Below are positions 41,729-54,700 of a stretch of DNA of 64,000 nt, piece after piece. Position numbers and translations under genes: made by a program. Source of the DNA: Pyrenophora tritici-repentis (lineage: Eukaryota; Ascomycota; Dothideomycetes; Pleosporales; Pleosporaceae); assembly GCF_003171515.1 (NCBI RefSeq), contig NC_089390.1, positions 7,378,001 to 7,442,000 of the forward strand, read 5' to 3'. The notes beneath the pieces were generated by a model. The model was not told where the DNA came from and did not search any database. It saw only the letters and a program-made list of their open reading frames with translations. The stretch's first letter is position 1; each line of letters starts with the position of its first letter.

Positions 41729-42342
41729 GTATTTTTTTGCAGGATGGCTGGGAGGTGAAGGGGGAGGGAGTAGAGTGTTGGGTAGACGTGGGTGGAGTTA
41801 GAATGGTGGTACCCTTTGTGGACAGAGTATTGGGGATGTAGTAGTGTATGTTTGTAGGACTTGTGATTATAACAAATGCTATTTTGCTACTAATCATCAC
41901 GAATCTGAAGGAGCGGAGTCAATAAGATACACAGTTTATGTGATTTTGTGGCTTTCAGGTTTGTTTTTGGATGTTATGGCTGGTACTAGTCTAGGCTTAG
42001 TATGATAGGAGAAGAGCTTTAAAGATAGTGAAGTAGCTCGTAGAAAGAGACTACAATCATATCATTCGTGGAGAGCACCACACCATTACCTTCGCAATCC
42101 AAAAAAATCTTCCACCAACACTAGAAAAGTTTCGTGTTGTAGCACAGGTGAAGTACAGATCTTCGGGAATGACGTCACCCTACCCACCTTCTCCCCTCCC
42201 CCCTACAATCAACCACAAGATCACACAGACTGATACAGCACAAGAAACTTCAATTTTTAAAGAAGTTTCATATTCTCATATCAATGGTATCATATGCAGT
42301 CCAGCCTCGTTTTTCTTATTTCCATGCTTTGAATTGACGACT
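41729..42342. other. Intergenic between the 5S and con-6 genes
   Basis: No gene recognised; AT-rich. It is the 3' side of the Con-6 gene. Confidence 0.5.
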
Positions 42343-42514
42343 TTACTCGCCCTTGCCTTGCTTTCCATAAAACGCATCCTCTCCACCCAACGCTTCGAGT
42401 GCCTCTGCGCTCTTCTTCTTAGACTCTTCGCTCGTGTCTGGTAGCTTTGTCAGCACTTGCTTTCCATAGTACCTGCGATGATACGGAGAGGGTGGAAAGG
42501 GGATGGGGTAAAGG

Positions 42515-42552
<38 letters not shown>

Positions 42553-42715
42553 GGGTTAAGGTGAAGGGAGGGGGGAACATACTAGGGTTACTCAGATTCG
42601 CCTTGTGGCCGCGTGCCTGATTGCTGATGTCTTCAACGGTGTTGTTGATGTTCTGGTCTGCCTCGCTGAGACCAGGGGCTGTGATGCCTTGGTGGGAGAT
42701 TCCTTGTCCTGACAT
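42343..42715 (-). CDS. con-6: Con-6-family conidiation protein
   Basis: Two exons (42715-42583 and 42437-42343) give 75 aa. Splicing (GTATGT donor, CCAG acceptor) joins RGHKANLSNP to NTSEESKKKSAEAL, which recreates the Con-6 motif of a GHKA(N/A)LxNPNTSEE core. The N-terminus is MSGQGISHQGITAPG. Con-6-type proteins are small, very hydrophilic and accumulate during conidiation; a protective, LEA-like role is suspected. Most members have two motif copies, while this one shows one clear copy. The 145-nt intron carries a (CA)16 microsatellite, so reading through it gives a false run of Cys-Val codons. Confidence 0.88.
42519..42550. repeat. (CA)16 microsatellite inside the con-6 intron
   Basis: Sixteen perfect CA units on the plus strand, (GT)16 on the sense strand of the gene, within intron 42438-42582. 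A useful length-variable marker. Confidence 0.97.
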
Positions 42716-43498
42716 TTTTGGTATGTTCGTCTCGTCGTTTGTTTGGTTTGTAGATTGTAGATAGTACTGTTTAAAGTAGGAGGTAGAATGTGATGTATAG
42801 CTTTTGTGATGTTGAATACAAACAACAGCCCACGAAAGCTCCTCCCTTATATACATACCTAGGTAGCATCTCAACCCTCCCATTACGTCGTCAAACGTCT
42901 CCAGTGACGCCATACCTCACCCACCCTCACTTTCACACCCTAACCCACCATCTATGTCATCATACCCCCTTCCAGACACACCCAGATGCCCAGCATCGCA
43001 GATGACGCTAGTGGGGCCGAGTAACCGAACGCGTGCGGCAAGCATGCCGAGATATCCTTCTTTTCCCCCCATCCACCATGTCTCAACTGAAAACCTGTTA
43101 TGCGCCTACTGTACATCTGGAACTGTGAAAAAACAAGTGTCTAGAGGGACGATGACAGCATTGGGTGGGTGTGGGTTGGTCGTTGCGCATGATTGATTGC
43201 ATCGCCGCATCGTTTGTGGCGTTCGGGAGAGACGGCTCTGTCGGGCCTTTTGAGGTGGTGGTACTAAAAGGGCCCAGTTGGGCGGATCAGCGACGGGGAG
43301 GGGTTCTCAGACGTCGGAGTGTTGGTGCTTGGTTCCCAAGGGAAAGTTTTGCGATGTTAGATTGGGATACACGCAAAGATGGTATTGACAGAAGGCGTGA
43401 GTAAAGGCTGATTGTGAGGCACATCATCACTATTATCTTGGGAGCGTAACTATTTTTGCCTGGCCTATTTCATATACATCATACTCTACTAAACCTGG
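42716..43498. other. Intergenic, con-6 promoter and UGGT 3' flank
   Basis: Holds the upstream region of the Con-6 gene. Short frames only; no RNA gene or repeat seen. Confidence 0.5.
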
Positions 43499-46400
43499 TT
43501 ACAACTCATTGTGCTCTACCTTCTTCTCGGCATCCTTCTCCTTCTTCTCCCTAAGCTGCTCCTGCTCCTGTACATCTACCACCTCTGCAGCCTTCTTCTC
43601 TCCCTTGACGCGTCTCGCCAGCGCTGCAATCTCCTCATCGTACACGTTCCACTCTGGAACTTGTCTTCTCGCACGATCCAGCTTCGGTTCCTTGGTTTGA
43701 GGGTTGTTGCACAAGTCGATAGTCTTTGCTTTGGCCAGATCCTCGTCGCTGCACCAGGTCTCGCACCAGAGCCATTCCTGTGGTAGACTGTGGATTGGGA
43801 GATTGAATTGCATGTTGTTGGGCAGATCCTGGTCCAGGTTGGAAAGGGAGTTGGGATCAGCAGAGAGGGAGTGGTATTGCTGGCGTAGTCGATCTCCGGC
43901 TGCGAGCTGACGGAAACGAACAAGATCAACAACGTAGAGCGCGGAGATGTGGTATGGACGGCCACGTAAGAAGTTAGCCCAATAGCCAGTCTTCCAGAAT
44001 CGGAAACCTTCCATCTCAGTGCGTGAGTCGCCCATGGGTGTAAAACCATATGGCGCGCCCTGCAAATCATGCTGCACGAGCTCGTACATGTCTGTCCTGA
44101 CAATCTGATCCGCGTCGACGAAGATGACCTTTTTGAGATCCAAGGGGAACAACACGTCCAGGAAGAGGATCTTGTAACCCCAGATCTCACGCTGTTTTTC
44201 AGTCTGTCCCCGAAGCCAATGTGGCCACTTGTATGTGACCATTTCGTACTCGAATCCGTACTCAGCAGCGATATGTGGGAGGAAAGACTTGAAGCTCGGT
44301 GAAAGGAATTGCTCGATGAACCAGAACTTGACTGTGTGGTTGGTGTGCTTCATGACGGAGACCATCATGATGTTCAACATGCGCTCATACAAGTGACCAG
44401 AAGCGACGGAGAAGATGTTGATGTCGGCTTGGGTACCTTTCTTCACTGCTTTGCCCCCCGCTAACAAGTCTGCGCCTTTCTGGAAGACCTTCTCGGAGTT
44501 GATGTTTAATCCCATCTTGCCGAAAAAGCTGTTGACCTTCTGTGCGCCTTTGCCAATAAGTTCAGACGCAAGCGACTCCCCTGGATCAAGTACATCGGCC
44601 TTTTCCTGGCCAGGCTTACGAGATAACCGAGGGAAGATTGTAGCTCCTTGAAAGCTCATGAGAGCGATCTCAGTAGTCTCATCACCTGGCTGAGGTGCCC
44701 AGCCACTCGTACCAGCACTATCCAAGTTGAAGATGTCCTGCGAGGGACCGCTCTTCAGTTGAATGTTGTAGAAGCCGGGATTGGCCTTGAACTGGAAGTA
44801 TCCCAAATTGGCCATGATGATCGTGTCTGCAAAGTGTGGATCTTTCTCGGTAGAGAGGACGACTTCAGCTCCACGAGGTGCTTGACCGCCAAGAGTTGTG
44901 TCGCGAGAGTGTCCTTCAATGAGGATACTCTCCAGTCCATAAATGGCATCGATGTTGGTTCCCGCCGGAATTGTGCTGAGTTTGATGTTATCCAGGTCGT
45001 GAATAGACTCTTGCGGTGCGACTAGCCACGACGGAGGGACATCCATACCGAGGTTCAACAAAGCTTCTTTCGGAATACCAGAGAAGTGCGCCGCCAAACT
45101 GCCGACAGACCCGTCAGAGTTGAAGTGGGGTCGGGCCTCGAGGACATAGCGGTAGAATCGCTTTACAGGGAGTTCCTGGAGCATTTGTCCAGGGTTCAAG
45201 AAGAGCTTTAGATGCACACCATCCATGTCGCTCAATGTCTTCAAAATCGGGACCCATTTCTGCGCCAGCTCGGTAGCCGGATCTACAGAAGCTACGATAT
45301 GGAAGATAGCTTTATCTTGGTCTCCCTTGACGATAGCGGTGTGCTCTGCGGCCCAGCTGTTGTATGTGCTGATTCTCAGTGTCGATGCGGTTTCAAACAT
45401 ACCTTCTGGCACATCCGATACCGTTGAGAGTGCTACTAGCGACTGAACTTTGGCAATATCGAAAGGCGAGGCAATCTTGTCCAAGAGCTCAAGGCCCTGG
45501 AGTGCCTTATTCAGAGGCTCGATGCGTTTGTTTGTTTCATAAGTCACCAAGGTCTCCATATCGTCATTGGAAAACGCGTAGTCATCTGCAATAGGGCCAA
45601 CATAACGTCCGTTGACTAGAAGACCGTGCTGTCCTGGTTTGAGACCAAAAGCATCGTAGATTGGCTCAGCCGTCTTCCAGAATGCTGTGGAGTCGGCGGG
45701 CACAGCTCTGGGATTGGCATCCCGGGCCAGGAGCTCCATCAAAGCTTCACTTGTAAGTTCCTGGCCTGACTTGGTGTAAGCCTCTAATAGGTCTTCTGAC
45801 GTGTTGGACTGCTCCGCGCCAGTCTGGGGATTGTGTATCAAAACCGCCTCAACATTTGGGTTGGCTTCACGGAAGTTCGCCAATGATTTAAGAAGAGCGG
45901 ATCCAGGCACCGAGTCGAAGTCTGCGACCAACGTAATGTGCACCCAGTCACTCTTGCTGGCAGAATCTGATGCACGGACTCGAGGCATCTTGTTAAAAGC
46001 CTCTCCATGGATTTCTTGGAAATCAGCCATGTTGAGGACTGTGATGTTCTTCTCGTTCTCTGGGATGATAACAGGGTTGCGCTTGTTGGCAGCCTGGAAG
46101 AGGAACAATTGCGGCACCCAGCTGTCATCGTTGAGGACCCCCTCAAAGACTCCCTTTTGCACCAGACGAAGGTCCATGCCAACTCTTTGACTAACGGCAG
46201 ATAGCCACTCATCACCAAGTGGAATGGGAACACCGTTTACGAAGATTGGAGCTTTAGGGCCTTCTGCTGAGAGACGCTTCAAGTACTGTTTCGCACCGGC
46301 AACGCGCTGATCGAGGCTTTCTGACTTGATCACATCGTCAAAATCGAGAGGTTGCTGCTCGTCAAGGATCGGGGCACTTTTGACAATCGCGGCAAATATG

Positions 46401-48223
46401 GCTTTGTCTGGACGTGCCAGCTTCTTATCCTGTAAGGACTGCAACGCATGTCAGTGTAGGATTCGGACGCACAACAATGACTACTAACCTTTTCGAGATA
46501 CACAGTTACGGCATCGACGCCATATGCCTCGAGTAAGTGGTAGATTATCTTGGCTTGCTCTAGCGCGCCTTTCCCAGTAGTTCGAGGTACAATACCCCAG
46601 CGCATCGGGATGCCGCGCTTAATGAGACTAAGGACGACATTCAGCAGATCACTCACTTCATCTGCAAAAGTTAGGTCGATGGAGAAGATGGCATTGTGTA
46701 TGTCTCGACGACAAGACGGCAATTGGCCAGGGAAAGTTCTCTGGAGCAACTGGAGCAAGGGTCAGCACCACAGTCAACAGTTTTGTGAAGATTTACTCAC
46801 GGCCCGGAGATCAGCAGGCCAGGTCTCGTATCTAGTGTCTTTTTCGATATCGTTCAACCAGAGAATGACATTGCCGCCTTCAGATGTGTCCCTAAAGTCA
46901 TAGCGCTGTGGCTCATCTTCTGTTTGCGTCTCTGCGATGGCTGGGTGCGACAACAGGGAAATGACCTCAGATCCAGTAAGACCTTGTTTCTGGATACCAG
47001 TGACTAATTTTCGCTCACGTCGCAGATGCGCTAGCAAAGAGTACGGGTTGACTTCGCGAGCTGGGATCTGTACACCGTTGATCCATATGACGCTGAGGCC
47101 CGCAGAGAGAAGTTGCTCGCGATTCTTCAAGTGTTCCTCAATGAACTCTTCAGAGGCGTCTTGAGCAGCGATGATGGATGAATACTTGGGAAAGTCTTGT
47201 ATCAACTTCATAAGAGTGTCCATGGGCTGTTCACTCTGGGCCACGAAACTAGCAGCTTTGAGGCCAAGATTCGATACCTCCTCTTTGGACAATGGCCTGA
47301 GGTCCGCAACCTCCTCATCGTCGTTCAACTCTGTACCCATCGGCTTCTGAGCAGCACTCTCCCCCTCCACGGCTTGTCGGTCGTCAATGACAATGTAGTC
47401 GGTCCGCTTCAGCTGTAGCTCGACGCCATAGCCATTCACGATCAACGGCGAAGTTGAGGCCTTGGCTGAAGGCTTGTGTCGGACGCGGTAGGATGTCTTC
47501 CCCTCCCTGGCTGTGCTGCTCAACGTCTTGTGCCATTTCTTGAACCCGGGTGAAGTGATATCGGCGTAGAGGATAGCAGGCAAAGCCGAGCTGTTACCAA
47601 GTATGCGGTCGAAGGGTAATTGGTATGTACTATTCACTCATCAGTGTCTTTCTGGTTAAACAGCTATGAGATACGCACCGTTCGCTATGAATGTTACCAA
47701 ACGGCTCATCCAGCTGTACCGAGCAGTATTGCTTGCCATGAAACGATACCCATATACCGCATGCGTCGGTCTGTTCAGCGACAAGAGAAGGTTCGGCCGA
47801 CGTCTTGTAGTACTGGTGGTGTGCTTCTATCCGCGGCGCAGCCGATCGGACTGATAGGGCAAATTGGAAGGAAGCTAGGGCTTCAGGTGCAGTAATGTGT
47901 CCATCAATTCGTAGTAGGTCTACAAAGGCCGTGTATAGCTCTTGATCGGTAGACTTGTCGTCAAAGTAGCCTTCAGCTACGCGGTCGAGGATTGGGTAGT
48001 AGGCGGTCGCGTTCTCTTCTGCAGCGGTTTCCCTAGTAATTGTTAGATGTAAGGAATGTCTTCAAATTGGAGAAGCTTACAGCAGCTCTACTAGGTATGG
48101 TGCGGGGCTAAAGGCTGCGCGTAAAGCGACGTTGATGCTTGGACTCGCATAAGCTCCAATGTGCCTGAAGGCGCTCAGCGCCAGGAGAAGCTTCGCACTC
48201 AGTAGTGAGGCTGAAGCCCTCAT
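43499..48223 (-). CDS. UDP-glucose:glycoprotein glucosyltransferase (UGGT)
   Basis: Five exons (48223-48081, 48032-47679, 47629-46801, 46749-46489, 46438-43499) give 1508 aa, the normal size. Exon 1 supplies a signal peptide (MRASASLLSAKLLLALSAF). Exon 2 begins with the conserved ETAAEENATAYYPILDRV. The long middle contains the thioredoxin-like folding-sensor domains. The last 300 residues are the GT24 catalytic domain: INIFSVASGHLYERMLNIMM, then VIFVDADQIVRTD with the DXD metal site. The protein ends HNEL, an HDEL-type ER retrieval signal. UGGT tests N-glycoproteins in the ER and re-glucosylates misfolded ones so that calnexin binds them again. Confidence 0.96.
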
Positions 48224-49463
48224 CTTGTTTGATGTGCGCGATATTCCTCGCAACTAGTGCGGCTTCGTCAAGCTTGCGGGGAAACGTTCGCGGTATAAGA
48301 TTCAATACGGATTCCGAGAAGTTGCAACGTGTAGCATAACGGCCAGAGGCTATCTTTCAGGGGGGGGCAACAATGCCTGATGAGTACAAGTGATTCACCA
48401 GCAATCAACACATCAAACGTGTCTGGCGAAAATGAAGACCAGTCCTAGACGTGGACAGAAATACGAGGTTTGTCTTGTGAATGTTTCCCAAGTGTCCTGT
48501 TCCTGCAACTTTACGGCAGGCGATTCTTACAAAAAGCGCAGCCATGTTATCACTCCCTAAGCTCCGTTCCTTGACTTCCGACGGAACGTTCCGAGGGTTG
48601 ATCTCAAGCTTCTCACCTTCTCGTAGCGGCTCGGATGTTAGCGAGTAGCCAGGGTACATATGCTGCTACCACACGTGGCTGTCTGTTTAAAGATATGAAG
48701 CTAACACGGATTCATCATGACGGGTGGATGAATGGCGAACAGTCTTGATATCTCGTGAAGCGCTGATACAAGGCGCTCAATGTCACGTGTCGTTGTCTTG
48801 TCTGCTCACATCACGCGTCAGACTTATGGTGTTGCTAACAAGACTGGACTCAGTATGTATTACAACATGGTGTTGACAGACGTGGTTGCTTTGTCCGTCG
48901 ACGGAAACTATAGCCGACGTCGTCTTACTGCACATGCATTGTTTACCTCCAAACTCGTCCTGACTTCGGTCTCTCCAGCGCGGATGCAGCAACTGTCCCT
49001 GCGCATACGAGCCCTGTTGAGAGGCTTGCAGCGCTTGTGGCAGATTTGGTGCGCCTCTCGTATCTACCGTGTCTATTTTCGTACAGCTGTGCCACTGACA
49101 TGCAAATGGATCAGGGGTTAAGAATATCGACATGGAACGAACAGGTGGTAGAGAAGGATGACACAGACGTTATGAATATGATGCTCAACGGTTCCCCTGC
49201 CAAGGTGTTACACTGCACTGGCTAAGACAGTGAATCTACTGTAGCTACGAGGCCGAGGAACAGGGATGTTGCCACTGACACGAAACAAGGTCTAATCTTT
49301 GTAGGGCTGCTCCACCAAAACTTGGGGCATGGCTGACGACGACCGTTCCGCCTTGTTTCCCGCGCAAATGATCATCCCACCCGCCCCGACTCTTCCTCCA
49401 TAAACCCCAATGCGGTGAGTGTATTGACAACACGTCGCGTCACCGCAAACATCACCCGCCACC
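48224..49463. other. 1.2-kb divergent promoter region
   Basis: Lies between UGGT (minus) and the DUF3431 gene (plus). An 84-codon minus frame (48405-48659) and a 113-codon plus frame (48780-49121) show no domain or codon pattern that convinces me. No RNA gene seen. Confidence 0.45.
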
Positions 49464-50738
49464 ATGCTCAGTGGACCCCCACGGATAGTTCCCTTTCTCT
49501 TCGTCTTCTTTGCTCTCTGCCTCATCTGGTGGTATTCCCACAACACACCGGGCGCTGGCTCGTCCTTGGCACCATGGAAACCCGCGACTTCCCTCCAAGC
49601 CGACCGGCCATCGTTGCGCGGTGATCCACTCGACTTTGGCCTCCCCTTGCGCTTCTCGGATGGCGTGGGCAAGCCGCCAGGCAGCAACTACACGTACAAG
49701 ATCATTATTCCCAAGACAAAGAAGGAGGATATTGGCTGGATGGCTGAGGAGATACCCGATGCGCCGCTAGTTGTGTACGAAGTGGACAACCCCAATGCGG
49801 TGCACAAGATACCCAAGAACAAGGGCCGTGAGGCCATGGTATGCAGACCTGTCTATCCAATCGAGCACATAGCCTAATAGAAGCGCCAGGTATACCTTTC
49901 CTACATAATTGACCACTACGACGACCTTCCCGATACATCCATCTTCATGCATGCCCACCGTCATGCATGGCACAACAACATGCTCCTTGGCCTGGACGCG
50001 GCGCAAATGATCAAGCGCCTCAACCACGAGCGAGTGGCACGCCTAGGTTACATGAACGTGCGCTGCCACCACGACCCCGGCTGCCCTGACTGGATTCACA
50101 TGGACCGACCCGGCGGCGATTTCGACTTCTTCCGCAAGCCCGAAGAGATATACTGGCGCAGGGCCATCTGGGAGGAGATTCACCCAGGCGCGCCAATCCC
50201 ACCATCCATATCAGGAATCTGCTGTGCGCAATTCGCAGTGTCCAAACAGCGCATACGCGAGGTGCCCATCGAGCGCTTCATCCACTACCGCAAGTGGCTG
50301 CTCACAACCGGCATGGATGACCAGTTCTCTGGCCGCATCTTCGAATACATCTGGCATTACATATTTACTGGCCACGAGGTGCACTGCCCAGCCCAGAACA
50401 CCTGCTACTGCGACGGTTACGGCATCTGTTTCGGCGGACGCCAAAAGTTCGAAGACTATATGAAGAAGCAGGACGCACGTAACGAAAAATTCAATCAACT
50501 GGACAAGTTCAGCCACAGGGAAGAAGACGCCAAGAAGGATGGGAAAGATCCTGACTTCACACAAGAAGAGTTGAAGAAGATACTCGATCTGAGAGTCGAA
50601 ATCAACTCCATGGATCGCGAACTAGACGCACTCAGGGAGGACGCAAAAAAGAGGGGCGAAGATCCAAAAGCGAGAAAGGAGGAAACCGAGTCGTATGATT
50701 CCTCCCATATCTGGGATTATGCCCCACATAACGACTAG
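49464..50738 (+). CDS. DUF3431 type II membrane protein
   Basis: Two exons (49464-49838 and 49890-50738, GTATGC/CCAG) give 407 aa. An N-terminal hydrophobic helix (IVPFLFVFFALCLIWWY, about residues 8-24) after a short cytosolic tail suggests a type II Golgi or secretory-pathway anchor. The luminal part is the DUF3431 domain: NKGREAMVYLSYIIDHYDDL, then MHAHRHAWHNN and CCAQFAVSKQRI with PIERFIHYR. This layout resembles glycosyltransferases, but the activity of DUF3431 is unproven. The C-terminal 90 residues are charged and likely coiled coil (LKKILDLRVEINSMDREL). The splice join falls inside a conserved stretch, which supports the model. Confidence 0.87.
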
Positions 50739-51720
50739 GCTTGAGGGTAGATCAAGTGGACTGTGCAAAAGCAGTCGACTTTCTTTTTCGTTCAATGGAG
50801 CTACATGCGGGGCGGGTGGCGTTCATCTAGCGGTCTTCTATCATGGATGTACAACTCAGGGAGGGCGTCGGGCATGAGTATAGATAACTAGTTTGTTTTA
50901 ATTGACGACTTGATGTGCATATATGCACTTGATTGTACAATCAGACCGTCGACATACTGGTGACTGCTTTGCAGACCTCAGTGGTAAAGCTGTCGACTAC
51001 CCCGCAATGCTTACCGTGTTACTCACCGCTTCTGGAGCAAAGGTATTGAAGGGCTGTTTGTCATTCGCCAGTGCTGGAGAAACCATTTTGGTCTTCGCTC
51101 TTGCACACTAACTTCCATCTCATCTCACACAAGATGTTGCTTGTTCCCACCCACACACTGCAATACTGTTCTGTAGGCGCGCATCACACGCATTGTTCCG
51201 ACCATCCTGTCTTCTACATATGCCGATCCATTGTTCCATACCGGTGGCTAGTGCGCCTGCCGCGGTCATCTCCCCTCCGCGCTTGCCCCATGGAATCCTG
51301 TATCGTGAAGCCTGGTGACCCACATTGTGCGCTCGAAATATGGTACCGACTCTGAGTCGGTTAGACCCTCACAGCAAGACATTGCACAATCCTCTTTCTA
51401 AATACTTGTCCTTTCTGCAGATTTGTTTGTAGACGTCTTTGTTTACGTGCGTTGAAGTTTGACAGGTCGCACTTTCTGGACGCCCGGGTTGTTTGATGGC
51501 GTATGCTGTTACAGAAGTCATTGCGAGAGCTGCGTTCACGGCTGCTGTTCATCGTCACTTTTTTCTGTTTTCACATTCACCGTCTCTCTCACTGTCGCTC
51601 TCACTGTCACGTTTCAGGTCTTACCGTGAGATTGGTAGTGCCTAATTTTTCCGTGGTAATACTAGTACTGCGACTTCCCTCTTTCTAGTTTCCTTTCTTT
51701 GCTCTCAGTCTGCGCACGCA
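50739..51720. other. Intergenic upstream of the DNA methyltransferase
   Basis: 3' flank of the DUF3431 gene and promoter of the methyltransferase. A 22-bp segment near 51333 resembles part of the methyltransferase coding region but is within chance expectation. A short CTCACTGTCGCT-like repeat lies near 51590. No gene called. Confidence 0.45.
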
Positions 51721-54700
51721 ATGGCTTTCAAGAGCAGGATATCAGCCATCACGGATCACACGGAGCCGTCACGGTCAGCGCTCTCATCACGCGCATCGAA
51801 TACCACAAATGTTGCGAATATAAAGACCCCTGTTAGCCGGCTAAATAAGAGTGACTTTGCTCGTTCTCGGAGCTGGGCACCTCCAGTCTCTATCACGCCC
51901 GAGTCGAAAGCCTTGGAGAGTATCAAGGTAAAGAGTTCTACCCACGCTCAAAAGAATGGGACTTATAATTGATTAGGAGCGCCAGTGGAAGCGACAGCCA
52001 AAAGATCAATGTGGTCCCACCACCAAACCACTTCTCATTGTCGATGTTCATGATTTCGAGATCTATCATGCACCAACAACTGACAAAAGAGCATACGAAC
52101 TTATCAGCCTACATTACCTCGAAGTCCCGGTTTCGAAGAAGCTGTGCTTCGACGGGTTCATTCGTGTGGGCACAGTCAATCACTACATCCAAGCAGTGGG
52201 AATTCAAGACTGCTCTATCGAGGGATACGGGGATGAAGAAAATCCCGGGATTATCGCCTACATACGATCATTCGCCTCAAGCAAGGATCAATCGCTCGAA
52301 ATATGGTATCGGCTCAGGAATGCAACTCCTAACTACCAAAGATTCCATGAACCATTCCTCTGGGTGGCTCAACTCGGCAAGCACGTTCTGGATTACATCG
52401 AAGAGCAGCCAGTACACTCAGTCACTCTATTAAGCTTCCGTAAGGCATTTCATTCCTGGCTCACTGGCCGGTTTCCTAACAACAACGAGTTTAAACAATG
52501 GCACACAGCGTTTAGACAGCAGAAAGACTTCCGCATTGCACTTCACGCCTATATAGAGTATTTTTATCATCAGGCCTTCAATCTGTCAACGTCGAAACAA
52601 CTTCTGAACCAACCATTATGGGCCGAATGCATGGCTAAAGGTTTGACATTCGTTAAGCCGCAGCAAGAGATCCTTGACTATACCTTGGCTACTCCCGACG
52701 TGTATGCCTGCTTCAAGCACATGTACTTCGGCGAACAGATTCGGGAGAGGTGCCCAGTACGAAGTGTACAGCTCGAGCAGGAGCGCAGAAAACGCAAGCT
52801 TGGAATTGCCCAAACCCCACATGCTTTAGGGTCACGTAACCACCTACACTCGTTGAACAGATGCCAGCCGTATGGAGCCTCATTAGTAAGAGTGGGTGAC
52901 GTAGTGGTGTTCACACCAGAAAAAAACGATGGAATGATCTGGAAGAACACGTCCTGGGACTGGCTAGCGTACGTCCAGGATACACAACTCTTAGATGATG
53001 GTACGCAAAGACTCTACGTACTGTGGATCTATCAAAGCTGCGAAACAAATATCTACAAAGCGGAATATCCCTTCAAGAACGAAGTATTTCTTTCAGACAA
53101 CTGCAACTGCACGGAAGGGGAGCTTTTGTCAACAGATATCAAGGGCAAGTACAATCTGGATTGGTGTCCGCCTTCAATCGAGAAAGACCGCTTGTTCATT
53201 CGGCAAACCTACATCACCCAAGATAGCGCTTTTGTCAGCCTGCGAGACGAGCACAAGACATGCGTTTGCCGAAAGAAGGATGTTTTCCTCCATTGCCCTG
53301 GCGATACGGTCTACATGGGAAGCACGTTGAATGAAGAAGAGCCGTTAGAACCAGTTCTCATCCATAACATCCACCAAGCCACTGGCTTAGTCACTGTACG
53401 AAGAATGTCTCGACTTAAGCGCGACTGTGCTGAGATAGCAACGAGAGCCCACCGCGTGGACATAGCCCCCAACGAGCTAGTTTTTACCGACCAGTATGAG
53501 ACTTTGGCTATGTCTCGAATTCAACGGCGTTGTTCTGTAAAGATTTTGACAAAGTCGGACATTGAAAGCAACCAGGTGCCCTTCCCTTATAACCTTGGAG
53601 GTGCTGGTGATTTCTGGTTCATGGCCATGGGACTTGTAGAAGCAAACGGCAAGCAGCACCTCGTCTATCTACAGAACCTTCCTAAGTCATTCAAGCAAGG
53701 CCCTGATGTTCTCGAGAGGTCTGAAGGAACGCTTAGAGGTCTAAGCATTTTTAGTGGCGGGGGCTCACTCGACCGAGGACTCGAGGAAGGTGGTGCTGTC
53801 AAGATTCATACCGCAGTAGACTTCAGCGCTGAAGCTTGTCATACACAGCGGGCGAACGCACAAGACCCAGAAAACCTCCATATATACTGTGGTTCTGTTG
53901 ATGATTACCTTGACACGGTACTTAGAGGCAAAGATCAAAAGTTCATTCCTCGAGTCGGTGAGGTTGACTTGATTGTTGCAGGTTCTCCGTGTCCAGGTAG
54001 ATACTATAGATGCACATAATATCCACTTTCACTAATTATGCTACAGGATTCTCTACACTACAGCAGGACTGGCAAAGCTCACAGTCCTTGCGCAACGCCT
54101 CGCATATCAGTACATTCTGTTCCTTCATAGACGTCTACCGACCTCTATACGGTATCCTCGAAAACGTAGTCAATATGTCATCCACGCGAAAGGGCTATGA
54201 AGATCAGAACGTTTTGTCGCAAGTAGTTGCATCACTTGTTTCTATGGGCTATCAAGTCAACCAATTCATCATGGACGCTTGGTGCTATTCAAGCAAGCAG
54301 CAACGGTCCCGCATAATACTTACCATCGCTGCGCCTGGCTTGAACCCGATTTTACAACCGTGGCATACTCATCGAAGAGCGCACAAGGATACGAAGGGTA
54401 GGAGTCTTGGCATGTTGCCGAACGGTCAGCGTTTTGGGGAGCGGGAATATTACTCGACTCCTTTCGCTTATGTTTCTGCTGGGAATATCAGTTATGGCCT
54501 GCCAAATATTGGCAATAGTCTTGTACAGACGTGTATCCCCTTCCCAGACCACCGCCTCCCAGCCATTCCATCGCGTAAAGATCGAGCTTTATTAACATGT
54601 ATCCCGAAGAACCCCCCAGGTTGTGGCTATAAAGAAGCCGAAAGGCTTGGTCTTATACCAGAAGCACTGAAAAAGTCTACTAGGAGTGATGGTAGACCGT

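Noticed and set aside
42419..42913. 164-codon frame with a Cys-Val run
   Set aside because: It reads through the con-6 intron and its CA microsatellite. The spliced Con-6 model explains the region.
48405..48659. 84-codon minus-strand frame upstream of UGGT
   Set aside because: No domain, no signal peptide, no clear promoter. Likely chance.
51330..51356. Segment resembling part of the DNA methyltransferase coding sequence (LEIWYRL on translation)
   Set aside because: About 20 of 22 bases match 52297-52320, which is near what chance allows in a window this long. No similarity extends on either side.
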